Shown: one piece after another, positions 35,758 to 46,553 of the stretch
How the letters are laid out: each line of letters begins with the position of its first letter
Position numbering within the stretch: position 1 is the stretch's first letter
DNA from: Dromiciops gliroides
Lineage: Eukaryota > Chordata > Mammalia > Microbiotheria > Microbiotheriidae
Assembly (NCBI RefSeq): GCF_019393635.1
Contig: NC_057862.1
Location: forward strand, 481,930,669-481,994,668
DNA length: 64,000 bases
Direction of reading: 5' to 3'
Notes under the pieces: model-generated
The model's database searches: none
What the model was told of the DNA's origin: nothing
What the model saw: the letters and a program-made list of their open reading frames with translations, nothing else
Program-made: the position numbers and the translations under genes

Positions 35758-36195
35758 CCATTATTTTCTTCAGTAAACTTCTGCAACTCCTTTTCCATTT
35801 GACCAATTATTTTCCCCATTTGACTAATTGTTGTCCCCATTTGGCCAATTGTATTTTTTAAGGAATTATATTTTTAAATAAATTTTTCTGCTTCCTTTTC
35901 TAAGCTATTGATCCTTTCTATATAATAATCTTGTGTAACTTCCATTTCTCATTTCTTCCTCCTTTTTTTATTCTATCTCTCTCATTTGAGTTTTAAAATC
36001 CTTTTTGAGCTCTTCCAGGAAGGCTTTTTGGTCATGAGACCAATTCATCTTCCACTTAGAGGCTTCATGTGTAGGCATTTTGAAGGTATTGTCCTCATCT
36101 GAATTTGTATTTTGGTTTTCCCTGTTGACATAGGAGCTCTCGTTGGTAAGGGCCCTTTTTGTTTCTTACTCATATTAATTACTATTATAATTACA

Positions 36196-36198
<3 letters not shown>

Positions 36199-36270
<72 letters not shown>
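36199..36270. repeat. (TA)36 microsatellite
   Basis: Uninterrupted 72-bp TA tract inside the antisense L1, near the 5'UTR/ORF1 boundary. Able to extrude as a cruciform and probably hypervariable. Confidence 0.98.
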
Positions 36271-36275
<5 letters not shown>

Positions 36276-36824
36276 AGGTCTCCTGGAGCATAAGGTCCAT
36301 TCTTGCAAGCTTCTTGTGATAGGAGATAGGGGCTGAGTCACTGGAGTTCTGCTCTGTGGTCTCTGTGGCTTGTGGATTCCTCACAGCCATAGACCTATTC
36401 CCTGTGCTGGCATGGCTTGGCCAAAGCATGCTTATCCTGTGGGTAGTCTTTTAGGTGGCAGTTTACCCTCTCAGCTGGTGCTGAAGGGTCTCAAAACTGA
36501 TGTTCCGCTCCACTAGCCTGCTGAACCAGGACCAAGGGGCCTCAGTTGCTCTGTGGTGGCCAAGAGCCTTCTGTTGAATTACCTTGATCTGCTTCATGCT
36601 GTGCTTCACTGAGCAGTACTTACTGCACTGAGTTGTGTGGCATTTTACTTTTGCCCAAGTGAGACCAACCTTTCCTAAAGTCTTCTACATTACCTCAAGG
36701 TGGAAGATTGCATCTCTCTGTCTTTTTGTAGGGTTTTTCATTTCAAATTCATTCAGAGATTTGATTTAATGTAATTTTTTATATAAACTTGGGAGAGATG
36801 AGGCAACTTCCTCTCTTCTCTCAG

Positions 36825-36833
36825 CCATCTTGG
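36825..36833 (-). promoter_or_regulatory. YY1-like CCAAGATGG at antisense L1 5' end
   Basis: Reverse complement of CCATCTTGG. Same position in the element as the motif in L1-B. Confidence 0.5.
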
Positions 36834-36838
36834 CTCTA

Positions 36839-38520
36839 CCCCAAAAAATTATTTTTAGAGCTAGAGAAATAATTGCAAAATTCACCTAGAAGAATAAAAG
36901 CTCAAGAATATCAATGGAACTAATGGAAAAAATGCACAGATAGCTGGGATAGCCATACGAAATCTGAAGCTACATTATAAAGCAGCAGTCATCAAAACTA
37001 TTTGGTACTGACTAAGAAATAGTGCGGTGGATCATTGATATAGGTTAGGCACAGGAGAAAGTTTAGTAAATGACTATAGTAATCTACTGATGGATAAACC
37101 CAAAGACTCCAGCTTCTGAGATAGGAACTCAGTATTTGACAAAACTGCTGGGTAAACTGGAAGATAGTATGCTAGAAACTAGACATAGATCAACATCTTA
37201 CGCTGTATACCAAAATAAGGGTAAAATGGGTACATGATTTAGACATAAAGGGTGATATCATAGGTAAATTAGGAGAGGAAGAAATAGTTCACCCTTCAGA
37301 TATGTGGAGAGGAGAGCAATTTATGACCAAATAAGAAATAGAGAATATTATGAAATGCAAAATGGAAGATATTCATTACATCAAATTAAAAAGGTTTTGT
37401 ACAAACAGAAGTAATGCAGCCAAAATTAGAATGGAAGCAGAAACTGGAAAACAAATTTTAAATCCACTGTTTCTGATAAAGACCTCATTTCTAAAATATA
37501 TAGGGGACTAAATCAAATTTATAAGAATGGAAGTCATTCCCCAATTAAAAAATGGTCAAAGATATGAAAAGGCAATTCTTAGATGACAAAATCAAAGCTA
37601 TCTCTTGTCATATGAAAAAATGCTCTAAATCACTGTTAATTAGAGCAATGCAAATTAAAACAACTCAGGTCACACCTCACAACTATCAGATTGACTAATA
37701 TAAAATAAAGGAAAATAATAAATGTTGGAGAAGCTGTGGAAAAATCAGAACACTAATGCATTGTTGGTGAAGCTATGAACCAATCCAACCATTGTGGACA
37801 GCAATTTACAACTATGTCCCACGGGCTTTGCGACTGTGCATAACCTTTGCCCCAGCAATACCACTATGAGATCTGGATCCCAAAGATGTCATAAAAAAGG
37901 GAAAAGCACCCACATGTACAAAAATATTTATAGCAGCTCTCTTTGTGGTGGCAAGGAATTGGAAATCAAGGGAATGCCCATAAATTGGGGAATTGCTGAA
38001 CAAGTTGTGATATATGAATGCAATGGAATACTATTGTGCCATAAGAAAATATGAGCAGGCAGATTTCAGAAAAACCTGGAAAGACTTACGTGGACTGATG
38101 CTGAGTGAAGTGAGCAGAACAAAGAGAACACTGTACACAGTAGCAGCAACATTGTGTGATGATCAACTGTGGTAGACTTAGCTCTTCTCAACAGTGCAAT
38201 GATCATGATGGAAAATTTTCTCCACATGCAGAAAAAAGAACTGTCTGTTCTGAATGTGGATTGAATCATACTGTTTCTACTTTCTTTTTTTGTCTTTTTT
38301 GAGGTTTTTCCCTTTTGTTATGATTCTTTCACAACATGACTAATGCAGAAATATGTTTAATGTTATTGTACATATATAACCTAAGTCAGATTTATTTCTG
38401 TCTATGGGAGGGACAGGGAAGTAAAGGAGGAAGAAAAATTTGGGGAGGGACAGGGAAGTAAAGGAGGAAGAAAAATTTGGAACTAAATATCTTATGAAAA
38501 TAAATGTTCAAAAATATTTT
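36839..38520 (+). mobile_element. L1 3' part: ORF2 C-terminal half and 3'UTR
   Basis: Starts mid-ORF2 (TTATTTTTAGAGCTAGAGAAATAATTGC) and runs through GGTACTGACTAAGAAATAG, the C-terminal domain and 3'UTR, to ATGAAAATAAATGTTC. It stands head-to-head with the antisense L1 5' half. Frames are broken. A 37-bp unit is tandemly duplicated at 38406-38479. Confidence 0.8.
38406..38479. repeat. two-copy 37-bp tandem duplication in L1 3'UTR
   Basis: GGGAGGGACAGGGAAGTAAA and the following 17 bases occur twice in a row, essentially identical. Confidence 0.95.
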
Positions 38521-38910
38521 TACATGTAACTGTAAAATTACAAAATGTTTATATACTAAAAAAGGATATTTATGCACCTGGTTCAATGCTTCTTTCACAA
38601 TGCTAGAGTTTGTTTTCCTCTTCTTTTATTCATTCATTTACTTAATTTTAATGTAATTATTAATTTAATTTAAACTTTTGACAGGAAGTCATTCAGCATT
38701 CATAGCTTTTTCTCTTTTTTTCCATACTAGAACAATTCCCAACATATCATACATGCCTAGTACACACCTTCTCTTGTGTAGCTAGGGTCCTTTCATGTAC
38801 AATACAATTAGTTGCACACAGAAAATCGTTCTTTATTTCTCTGCCTCTTGTCACATGCAAAATTACTAGTTAACAATCTACTTATAAAGTCATCTAAGAA
38901 ATTATTTCAT
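38521..38910. other. unique AT-rich sequence
   Basis: No element recognised. Confidence 0.4.
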
Positions 38911-38919
38911 AAAAAGAGT

Positions 38920-39100
38920 CAATCTGGTATAGTGAACAGAACATTGCATTTGGAGTCTGAGCAGTGGGTTCAAATTCTGGCATTGTCACTTATTACTTGT
39001 GTTTCCTTGGGCAAGTCACTAAACTTTCTCAGTCACATTTAAAAATTAAAAAGAGAAAATGGCCTCTAAAGTCTCATTCAGTCTTAATCTATGATCATAT
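38920..39100 (+). mobile_element. MIR/THER1-like core SINE
   Basis: Head GTCAATCTGGTATAGTGAACAGAACATTGC, core GTTTCCTTGGGCAAGTCACTAAAC, tail AAAATGGCCTCTAAAGTCTC. Confidence 0.8.
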
Positions 39101-39300
39101 TACCCCATATATTATTCATGTTTGATAATATCTTAATGCTTTGACTTCATGGATAGAATATGTATCTTAATGGACCATTCATTGCCTAAAATAAAGAACT
39201 GATTCTTTGTAACATGATATTCTCCTAACTTTACAAATTTGTTGAACAAAACTGTTCTCCATTTACAATATACAGCAGTCTTATTGCTTTCATCACATAA

Positions 39301-39490
39301 ACCCCAGCTTCTTAAACTATGAGTAGTAATCCCATATGGGGTCCTGTAACTGAATGTGAGGGTTGCTAAAATTTTGGCAACAGTAAAAGGTTATGTATAT
39401 CTATTTTATATACACATATACCCAGGGTCATGGAAAAATTCCCTGGGCAGAAAGGTGTGTTGAGTGGGAAAAGTTTTAGAATCCTTGACA
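39301..39490. mobile_element. hAT-type MITE
   Basis: Imperfect terminal inverted repeat: CCCAGCTTCTTAAACT at the left, TTTTAGAATCCTTG at the right. Interior has TAATCCCATATGGGGTCCTGTAACTGAATGTG, text I recall from mammalian hAT MITEs. No transposase. Confidence 0.6.
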
Positions 39491-39559
39491 AAGACTATAT
39501 CCCCTATCTCTAATCTCCCATAATCCATCTCTGTCCCTTGGTACAAGTTGCTTACCTCT

Positions 39560-39790
39560 CTTTCCCTGCCAATACTTGGCATGTTTTCCATCCTTATCTC
39601 TGCCTCTTGGAATACTTAATTTCCTTCAAGAAGCAGCTCAAGCATCACCTTCTTTATGAGACCATATGCATATTGCATCCCCTAGTAGAAGGTAAGTTAC
39701 TTGAATGCTGTGAATTTTCACTTTACTTTTTTCTTTATATCCCTAATACCTAAGGCATTGTAAGTAAAATAAAGGTTTGTTGATTGATTT
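39560..39790 (+). mobile_element. L2 LINE 3' end
   Basis: CTTCAAGAAGCAGCTCAAGCATCACC ... CCCTAATACCTAAGGCATTGTAAGTAAAATAAAGGTTTGTTGATTGATT, the L2 terminus in sense. Confidence 0.75.
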
Positions 39791-41275
39791 GTGCGTACAT
39801 TTTAAGTACCACAAAATGTTTCATGGAAGAAATATATTGGGGAAAAAAATGATCTCTTCTGAGAGCCTCATAAATTAGGTTACATGGGCAAGTGTCTATT
39901 CCATTATATGTAGTTACTCTTGGCAAATAATATAATTGTCATTCCTATCAAAAATCATTTCCTGAGTTCATAGCTACATAAGAGCAGACCACTCTCCTTG
40001 GAATACAAGGAAATATGAGAGACAGCTCCTGCCCTAAAGAGGCTGACAACCAAAATGATGAAAAATTTCTGCCTTAAGAAAGCCTTAATTTATAGACTCT
40101 ATTTTGTTATCCTTGTTTCTGGTGATCAGCTAAAGTCCTCCAAGAAATGCACTTATTAAAATGCGAACAGAGTGTCTCCTTCCAAAGTAATGATAACATC
40201 AGCAAATTTCAGAACCATTGGGGCAGCTAAAGCTAGAGAATTGATTAACTCTCTTGCAAAGTGGCTCTAATTCAACTAATTAGATGTTGAACGGGTGTTA
40301 AAGTTCAGCTTGAGTGATTCATTGCTTTCTTCAGGAGCTCTACCTATCTCATTTAAAGTTCCCAAAAGTTAAGATGGTCCATATTAATACATAAAAACAT
40401 GAGCTGGCTTTGTACTGGAAAAAATCTATCTGTAATAATTGTAATATACATGCCCTGAGCTCTTTGACTATAATTCAGACCTCAGCAAACAAAGCATAGA
40501 GAGCTGTAGGTTTTGTCTATTAAGTTCTTGTGATTCAGAGAGTCCATTTCCACCATCATTTATCATTAAATGCTAGGTCCTTGACCCATATTAAATGTGA
40601 ATTGAAAATTGAGGGGGGGGGATGAAAGTGAAAGACTTTGCATAGATAAAGGGATAATTGACTTTCAAATATATGTCTTAATTGGTAATTATTGTGAAAT
40701 AGGAAGATATGTACAGATGTATCACTGTTTCCAGTTCTAATAGGTTCATTTCTCAATCACTTATTGGGATGAAATAGAGAAAATAATGAAAGACACAATA
40801 GTTGTTATTCATCACTTGTCTCCATCAAATGATTTTTTTTTTTTAAAATCAGAACCACTTTCAACTCACAGAAGATAAAGAACACCAGAAAACACTTTTT
40901 GCCACATCTGGATGGCTGGTATAAGGATGGAATGGCAGGAAAAGGAAATGAGGTATGGCATATATGTATGAAAAGAATCAGGACAAAATTCAGGGCTTAC
41001 AGTAGGGGATTCAAGATCAGATACTAGAATCTAGGCACTTAGCAAAAAAGAGGAACCAACTAGGTAGGAGACAAACATATGGACATTGGTAGTTAACCCA
41101 GACTGGGGGAAAAACCAAAGAAACAAAAAAGAAAGAAAAAAAGAAACATCATCAACAACAACAACAATTCAATGTTTGGGTCATAATTCAGAAGAAAGGT
41201 CATGCCATAAAGATAAATAGGGCAGAGCAGAATGCCAGGGAAATATAGGACAGATGAAATCAGATAACCAAGCTT
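39791..41275. other. unique sequence, possible conserved noncoding segment
   Basis: No transposon recognised. 40190-40480 looks compositionally unlike a repeat, with homeodomain-like cores (AATTGATTAA near 40239, ACTAATTAGATG near 40277). The only unusual tract otherwise is a G-run near 40612. Confidence 0.3.
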
Positions 41276-41278
41276 CCA

Positions 41279-41456
41279 GATTCTCTACCTCTTTCTAAAG
41301 CAAGGGTTCTTAACCTAGGGTATATGAACTTTTAAAAATATCTGTTTTTATTATTGTATTTCCATGTAATTGTTTTCTTTGTATTTATATGTATTTTAAT
41401 TAATGCATTTTAAAACATTCTCTTGAGAAGAGATCAATAAGCTTCTCTATACTGTC

Positions 41457-41491
<35 letters not shown>

Positions 41492-41514
41492 TCATACATA
41501 TTAAGAAACCCTGC
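41279..41514. mobile_element. hAT-type MITE with internal (CA)n
   Basis: Terminal inverted repeat CAAGGGTTCTTAACCT / ATTAAGAAACCCTG. Interior contains TTATTGTATTTCCATGTAATTG and GAGAAGAGATCAATAAGCTTC, as in mammalian Charlie-type MITEs. (CA)15 at 41461-41490. No transposase. The 8-bp flanks are only partly alike. Confidence 0.6.
41461..41490. repeat. (CA)15 microsatellite
   Basis: Pure dinucleotide tract inside the MITE. Confidence 0.97.
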
Positions 41515-41999
41515 CCTCAAAAGAGAGTAGAGCACTTGTCTAGATAAATGGAGAATATAAATCTGGCAGGCAGATGTATGACTGCACTAACAGTATTACA
41601 AGTTCAAACTTGTTGTTTTCTAAAGACCATCATAATAGGAAAAAAGGCTTGCTTAGTTAGTTAGTGAGCATTGCTAATGACTAGATTCAATCTTCCAGTC
41701 TTTTGGTCTTCCAAATTCAATCCTTTCATAGGACATTTTGTTTTGCTTTTGTCCATGGACACAACCTATAACCACATCCGAGGGTAGCTATCTCAAGAAA
41801 ATGTCTCTGATCTAAAGGAGAACCTAATGAGAAAATGCGGGTAGCTCAGCATATAGCTGACCCAAATATTATATTTAAAATGGCTTGTAAACTTTAAAGC
41901 ACCATATGATTATTAGCAATTGTTTTTCTTTTTTAGTTGGGGGAGTGGGGCAGAGGGAAAATATCAAATTGCAAGTTGTACTGTTAATTGGTCAATGAC

Positions 42000-42489
42000 A
42001 TTACCTTCATACCTAAACATAATGGTCAGCATGGTAACCAGAAAATACATAACTGAAGAATACATATCTTAATATCCAAATCATATCACCATACCTTTTA
42101 GTATGTGTGGCCATGACCAAGCTTTATGAATGGCTAGCCAAGCTGGAGGAGATTGACATATAATTCTGACATAGGAAGGCAAGGGAATCAATGGCCAGAG
42201 CACTGTCTACTATTAAAAAATCAGCAAGTAGGTGCCATATATCTAAGCAGAAATGCATGTCCTAACATCTAAGAGGTCCATAAAGATAAGGATGAGTAGA
42301 TGAGTACATGCTATGAAGACAGGCAGATAAGGAGAAAACAAAATAAGGGAAGATAGAACAAATGGTTCAATAGGAACAGTACACATACTAAAAGGTATGG
42401 TGATATGATTTGGATATTAAGATATGTATTCTCCACTTATGTATTTTCTGGTTACCACGATGACCATTATGTTTAGGTATGAAGGTAAT
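42000..42489. repeat. long inverted repeat, two 108-bp arms
   Basis: Left arm 42000-42107, right arm 42382-42489, loop of 274 bp. The arms pair at 104 of 108 positions with no indel: ATTACCTTCATACC at the outer left against GGTATGAAGGTAAT at the outer right. Homology stops abruptly at both inner and outer edges. The loop has no open frame or known repeat. Could be a MITE with long terminal inverted repeats or a local inverted duplication. No target duplication is evident. Confidence 0.92.
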
Positions 42490-42529
42490 AAGCAAACCAC
42501 AGCATGGAGGATTAGTGGATTGATATCAT

Positions 42530-42590
42530 TCTTCAATTAAACAAACATTTATTGAATAAATATTAGAGGCATAATCATGTACTAGAAAGT
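42530..42590 (-). mobile_element. L2 terminus, antisense
   Basis: TTCAATTAAACAAACATTTATTGAATAAATATTAG, short antisense L2 end. Confidence 0.5.
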
Positions 42591-42594
42591 ATTT

Positions 42595-42750
42595 ATTTGA
42601 GTCAGAAGACAGATTTGAATCTTCTTTCTGCTCCTGCATGATCATGATTAAATAATTTAATAACTCTTGGCCTCATTTCCCTCATCTGTGAAATGAAATC
42701 AGATTAGATAATTTCTGATATCACCTCTAACTTTAAATAATGATATTATG
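42595..42750 (+). mobile_element. MIR/THER1-like core SINE
   Basis: GAGTCAGAAGACAGATTTGAATC, then CTCATTTCCCTCATCTGTGAAATGAAATCAGATTAGATAATTTC. Confidence 0.7.
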
Positions 42751-42759
42751 AGGATGCTA

Positions 42760-43135
42760 CAATCATTTGTGTCTGACCTTTCCTCTACTCCTCTCCCACT
42801 GTAACTACTCTATTCCAGGGCTTCATCCCTAATTCTGGCATAGGTTCCATTTCTTTTTTGTCTTTAATCTACCCCCTCCCCTCCAATTCAGACTCTACTT
42901 GGCCTAGCAATTGACCCTAAGGTACCATTATGGTCATATAAATTTCCATTGTCAACTATATAAAGTAAACCTTTATGACTGGAATGTTCAAGCCCTTCCA
43001 AAATGTGACTTCCACCTACCTGCCTAGATTTAAACTGTATTATAAGCTTCATTGTAGTCTATGTTCCTGTCAAATAGCACTACTTATCTCACAACTTTTA
43101 TATACTTCTCTCTGTAGTCTTAAGGAATTTACTGT
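42760..43135 (+). mobile_element. L2-like LINE fragment
   Basis: Pyrimidine-rich text with ACTTGGCCTAGC, AGCCCTTCCAAAATGTGACTTCCACCTACC, TTATAAGCTTCATTGTAGTC. Diverged L2. Confidence 0.4.
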
Positions 43136-43628
43136 TATTTTCTGTTAATATGGATATATGGATAGCATGCATTTGATGGAGATAGCTTATCATCCAAAAG
43201 TATTTTTATGAAATTCTGGATTAATAGGAGCAAAATGTCTTTCCATTAAACTCCAAATTTGAACCCAGATAGCTAGCAGATAAAAGACCCTACCTAGTGA
43301 TTGCTTTCCCCTCAGTGTCATAAGTCCCTATCTTATGGTAGCATCTGGGAATCTTTTTTTGGACTCCTGTAGACTTATTGTGATGCTTCTGAATTTCCAC
43401 CACACTTGTTATAACTGAAACTGTTTTTTTGCTTCCAGGTTGATTTCTGTATCATACTATTGAAACTGACAACACCCTGTAATCAGTGAACTAAACCCAT
43501 ATATACTCTCAGAAATGAGGAGTCCCTGGAGCTCCACTCTTAGGAGGGTAGTCTCCACATGATCATGTTATGTTATATTTCTTCTTGGGACAAAATATTA
43601 TATTGATATTATGATTTTTCTGTCTGTC

Positions 43629-43800
43629 TCTGATCAGTTTTGTAGGAGGACACATATGGATATCATATTATCTGATCTTGTTTTGGTGGGAGATATTATA
43701 AGATATAATTTCTCTGATCTGTTTATAAATTTTGTAGGAGAGATTAAACTTTATTTATCTGATCTGTTTGTAGGAGATAGGCAGATACAAAGCTATATTT
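43629..43800 (+). repeat. four tandem 42-45 bp units in the left arm
   Basis: Units start at 43629, 43671, 43713 and 43758, each with TCTGATC and most with GTAGGAGA. The mirrored set lies at about 44040-44180 in the right arm. Confidence 0.85.
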
Positions 43801-44039
43801 TAATATTCAACACTTCTATGACTAGAATAACCTTGCCCATTCCTTCCCTCTTCCCCCTAGTCTCCATTGATTAAAATTCAAGTCTATCATTTCCTTTAAG
43901 GCCACATTATCTACTCTCTTTTACAAAGCCTTCACTAACAATTCCAACTCCAATTCTCACCCTAAGTGAAATGACCTCTTCTCATTTCTCAAATAACTTT
44001 GCTTCTGTTGAGTATTGAAACATAGTTTCTGTATCTACC

Positions 44040-44180
44040 TGTCTCCTACAAACAGATCAGAGAAACAATCTCCAATGTCTCCTACAAAATTAATAAACAG
44101 ATAAATTATATTTTATATCTTCCACAAAAACAAGATCAGAGAGTATATCTCCTACAAGACAAACCAAATTAGAGAGAAAG
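44040..44180 (-). repeat. mirrored tandem units in the right arm
   Basis: Reverse-complement units (TCTCCTAC ... GATCAGA) spaced about 42 bp apart, one unit degenerate. Confidence 0.75.
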
Positions 44181-44382
44181 AAAAAACATAATATCAATCT
44201 AATATTTTTGTTCCAAGAATATATAACACATGATCATATGTGGAGACTCCCCTCCTAAGAAGAAAAGCTCAGAGGCCTTCTAATTCTAAGGGTTTTTAAG
44301 GTTTTTTGTCCATGTGTTACAGGGCATTGTCAGTTACACATCAACCCAAAAGCAAATACTATAACAAGAATGGATGTAACAG

Positions 44383-44541
44383 GGGCGGCTAGGTAGTGCA
44401 GTGGATAAAGCACTGGCCCTGATTTCAGGAGTACCTGAGTTCAAATCCGGCCTCAGACACTTAACACTTACTAGCTGTGTGACCTTGGGCAAGTCACTTA
44501 ACCCCAATTGCCTCACTAAAAACAAAACAAAACAAAACAAA
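44383..44541 (+). mobile_element. marsupial tRNA/core SINE in inverted-repeat arm
   Basis: Full sense SINE with (AAAAC)n tail. Perfect 17-bp duplication AAGAATGGATGTAACAG at 44366-44382 and 44542-44558. Younger than the inverted repeat it splits. Confidence 0.97.
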
Positions 44542-44939
44542 AAGAATGGATGTAACAGAGGCATAATGATAAGATTACGGGATTCAAAAAAAGGGTTTGG
44601 CAAAGATGAGGACAGAGATGTCCATAAGATAGGGACTTACTATCCTGAGGGAATGAAGTTACTAGGTAGCATCTTTTATCTGCTAGCTATCTGGGTTCAA
44701 ATTTGGACTTTAGTTGAAGGACATTTTTCTCCTATTAATACTATTAATCCAGGATTTCATGAAAGTACTTTTGAATAATAAGGTAACTCCATCAAATCCA
44801 CATAATCCATATATTCATATTAACACACCAATCAGATCTTTACATTTATATTATTCTGGATTGTAATATAATATTTTCTGTAATTATTCCTATCCCTTGT
44901 CTTCTCCAATAGATTATAAATATCAGGTTGACAATAAAC

Positions 44940-45090
44940 CAGTGAACATTGTGGAAATCTTGCTTCTGACACTTAGTAATTGTGACTTTAGGAAAGCCAC
45001 TTAAACTATCCAGTCCTTAGCTTTTTCTGTGTAAAATGAGAGGTTGGTCTTGAAAATCTCTGAGGTCTTTTCCAGTTCTAGATAATTATC
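44940..45090 (+). mobile_element. MIR/THER1-like core SINE
   Basis: TTCTGACACTTAGTAATTGTGACTTTAGG, then GTGTAAAATGAGAGGTTGGTCTTG and TCTTTTCCAGTTCTAG. Confidence 0.7.
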
Positions 45091-45794
45091 CTTGGGAACA
45101 GAATCTGTGTTACATCCTTCTGTCTTGCCAACTTTGCCCCCTTTCGAACAATGGCTTTCACATATAAAATATTTAATTCATGAGCTGTTTTAATTAATAT
45201 GTGTCTACACATCATATTACATGAGAAATTTTTTTTGAAGGAAATGGGAATATTTAGTTTGAGGAAGAGCAGATTCATGTGTCATATGCTTGTTCTTCTC
45301 AAATATTTTAAGGACTTTCTCATAGAAGGATTGCATTAGTATTGCTTTCTACAAAGAACAGAGAACTAAGAGCAATAAAGGGAAGATTAAAAGAGATAGA
45401 CATTTTTAGAGTATATAAAAGGCTAGCTTCAAAATCAAGAAGTAGGTCTCTGGCCTCTGGCTTTTGCTCAGAAAGGCATGGAATAAGACACTCAACTCCC
45501 ATATGCTTCTCTGCCCTCAGGCATTCATTACCAATTCATATGGGAGAGTTTAGGTGTATAAAGAACTGCGTGCTCGGAGGACTCGGGTCCATTCTTAGCT
45601 CTGCTACTCTTTTCTAAGTATCTTGAAGACAAGCAAACTGAGCTCAGATGGGTCCAGGTAAATATTTTCACTCACTTTTATGTGCCACCACAAAAGTGTG
45701 CTGCCATCCAGTGTCCATGCTTCTAAGATTCTTAGCCGCTCCAAAGAGGCATTATGGGGATAGCTATAGTCACTGAAACTTAATTAGGACATAT
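45091..45794. other. unique sequence, nothing recognised
   Basis: Overlapping short open frames on both strands near 45320-45617 show no family signature. Confidence 0.4.
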
Positions 45795-46079
45795 CTTTTG
45801 TTTTCTTTTTTTTTCCCCTAAAAGTATTTTATTATTTTCCAGTTACATATAAAGATAGTTTTCAACATTGTTTTTTATAAGATTTGTAGTTTCAAATTTT
45901 TCTCCCTCCCTCCCCTTCCTCCAACCTCCACAAGACAGCAAGAAATCTGATATAAGTCATAAATGTACAGTCACATTAAACATATTTCTTCATTAGTCAT
46001 GCTGTAAAAGAAGAATCAGAGAAAAAAATGAAAAACCTCAAAAAAGAAAAACAAACAAACAAAAGAAATAGTATGGCTC

Positions 46080-46543
46080 TGTAAGGGTCTAAAATTCTAG
46101 TTATGATGTCTAAAACCTAATGTGTGGTCACCATAAATTAGAAGATTTAGCAAGAGTTTAGACTTTTAAGTATTTATTAAAGTGCATCAGAAATTAGAAA
46201 GAGAGAGAGAGAGAGAGAGGTAAAAATCAAACTTCCTCTAACTATCTAAGAGAGCCCAACATCTCTCCTCCTGCTAAGCCTAGGTCATGAAACAAAAGCC
46301 TTGATCCTCCCAGAAGCCTCCTGTGAAACAGGAAACAGGGCTGTCCACACACACAGCTCCAAGCTAATTGGTTGCTAGCACTGATTGACAGAACCCACGG
46401 ATGGGAAACATCAATTCCTGATGCTGATCTGACCTTTGAAACCCCAGAAAAGGTCAATTCCAGATGCTGAAGTCACATGGTTTCTTTTCAGAGCAGAGCT
46501 CACAATGTCCCTCCCAGCAGGGGGTGTCATTCCAATTCTCACA
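46080..46543 (-). mobile_element. provirus 3' LTR (left on this strand)
   Basis: Starts TGTAAGGG and ends CTCACA. Minus-strand AATAAA lies in AGTATTTATTAAAG near 46170. A (GA)n tract sits at about 46198-46219. About nine-tenths identical by eye to the partner LTR at 49045-49499. Flanked outside by GCTC, matching GTTC beyond the other LTR at three of four positions. Confidence 0.93.
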
Positions 46544-46544
46544 G

Positions 46545-46553
46545 TCCCCCCCT
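46545..46553 (-). other. polypurine tract of the provirus
   Basis: AGGGGGGGA on the minus strand, directly upstream of the 3' LTR, the expected plus-strand primer site. Confidence 0.75.

Larger units (their letters stand above)
34129..36838 (-). mobile_element. L1 5' half, antisense: endonuclease start, ORF1, 5'UTR
   Basis: Read on the minus strand: a 5' end with AGAGCCAAGATGGCTGAG (36821-36838), 5'UTR, ORF1 (about 36060-34960, C-terminal text near 35100-34990), inter-ORF spacer, then the first part of ORF2 up to the QETHL-region coding at about 34200. It ends there at a T-run (34139-34153), as if polyadenylated prematurely. All frames are broken. Confidence 0.7.
43141..44830. repeat. very long inverted repeat (about 650-bp arms)
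   Basis: Left arm about 43141-43812, right arm about 44006-44830, loop about 193 bp with L2-like pyrimidine-rich text. Arm pairs in order from outside: TTAATATGGATATATGG, TTTGAACCCAGATAGCTAGCAGATAAAAG, GTCCCTATCTTATGG, CTGACAACACCCTGTAA and the TCTGATCTGTTT units, each found complemented in mirrored order on the right. Similarity is roughly 80% by eye. A SINE (44383-44541) interrupts only the right arm. No open frames. The family is unknown to me. It resembles a foldback-type transposon. Confidence 0.88.

Noticed and set aside
36199..36270. Regularly spaced repeats as a CRISPR array
   Set aside because: All regular repeats here are microsatellites or tandem units without unique spacers, in vertebrate nuclear DNA.
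42108..42381. Loop of the 108-bp hairpin as a small gene
   Set aside because: No open frame of note, no promoter, no RNA-gene box elements seen.
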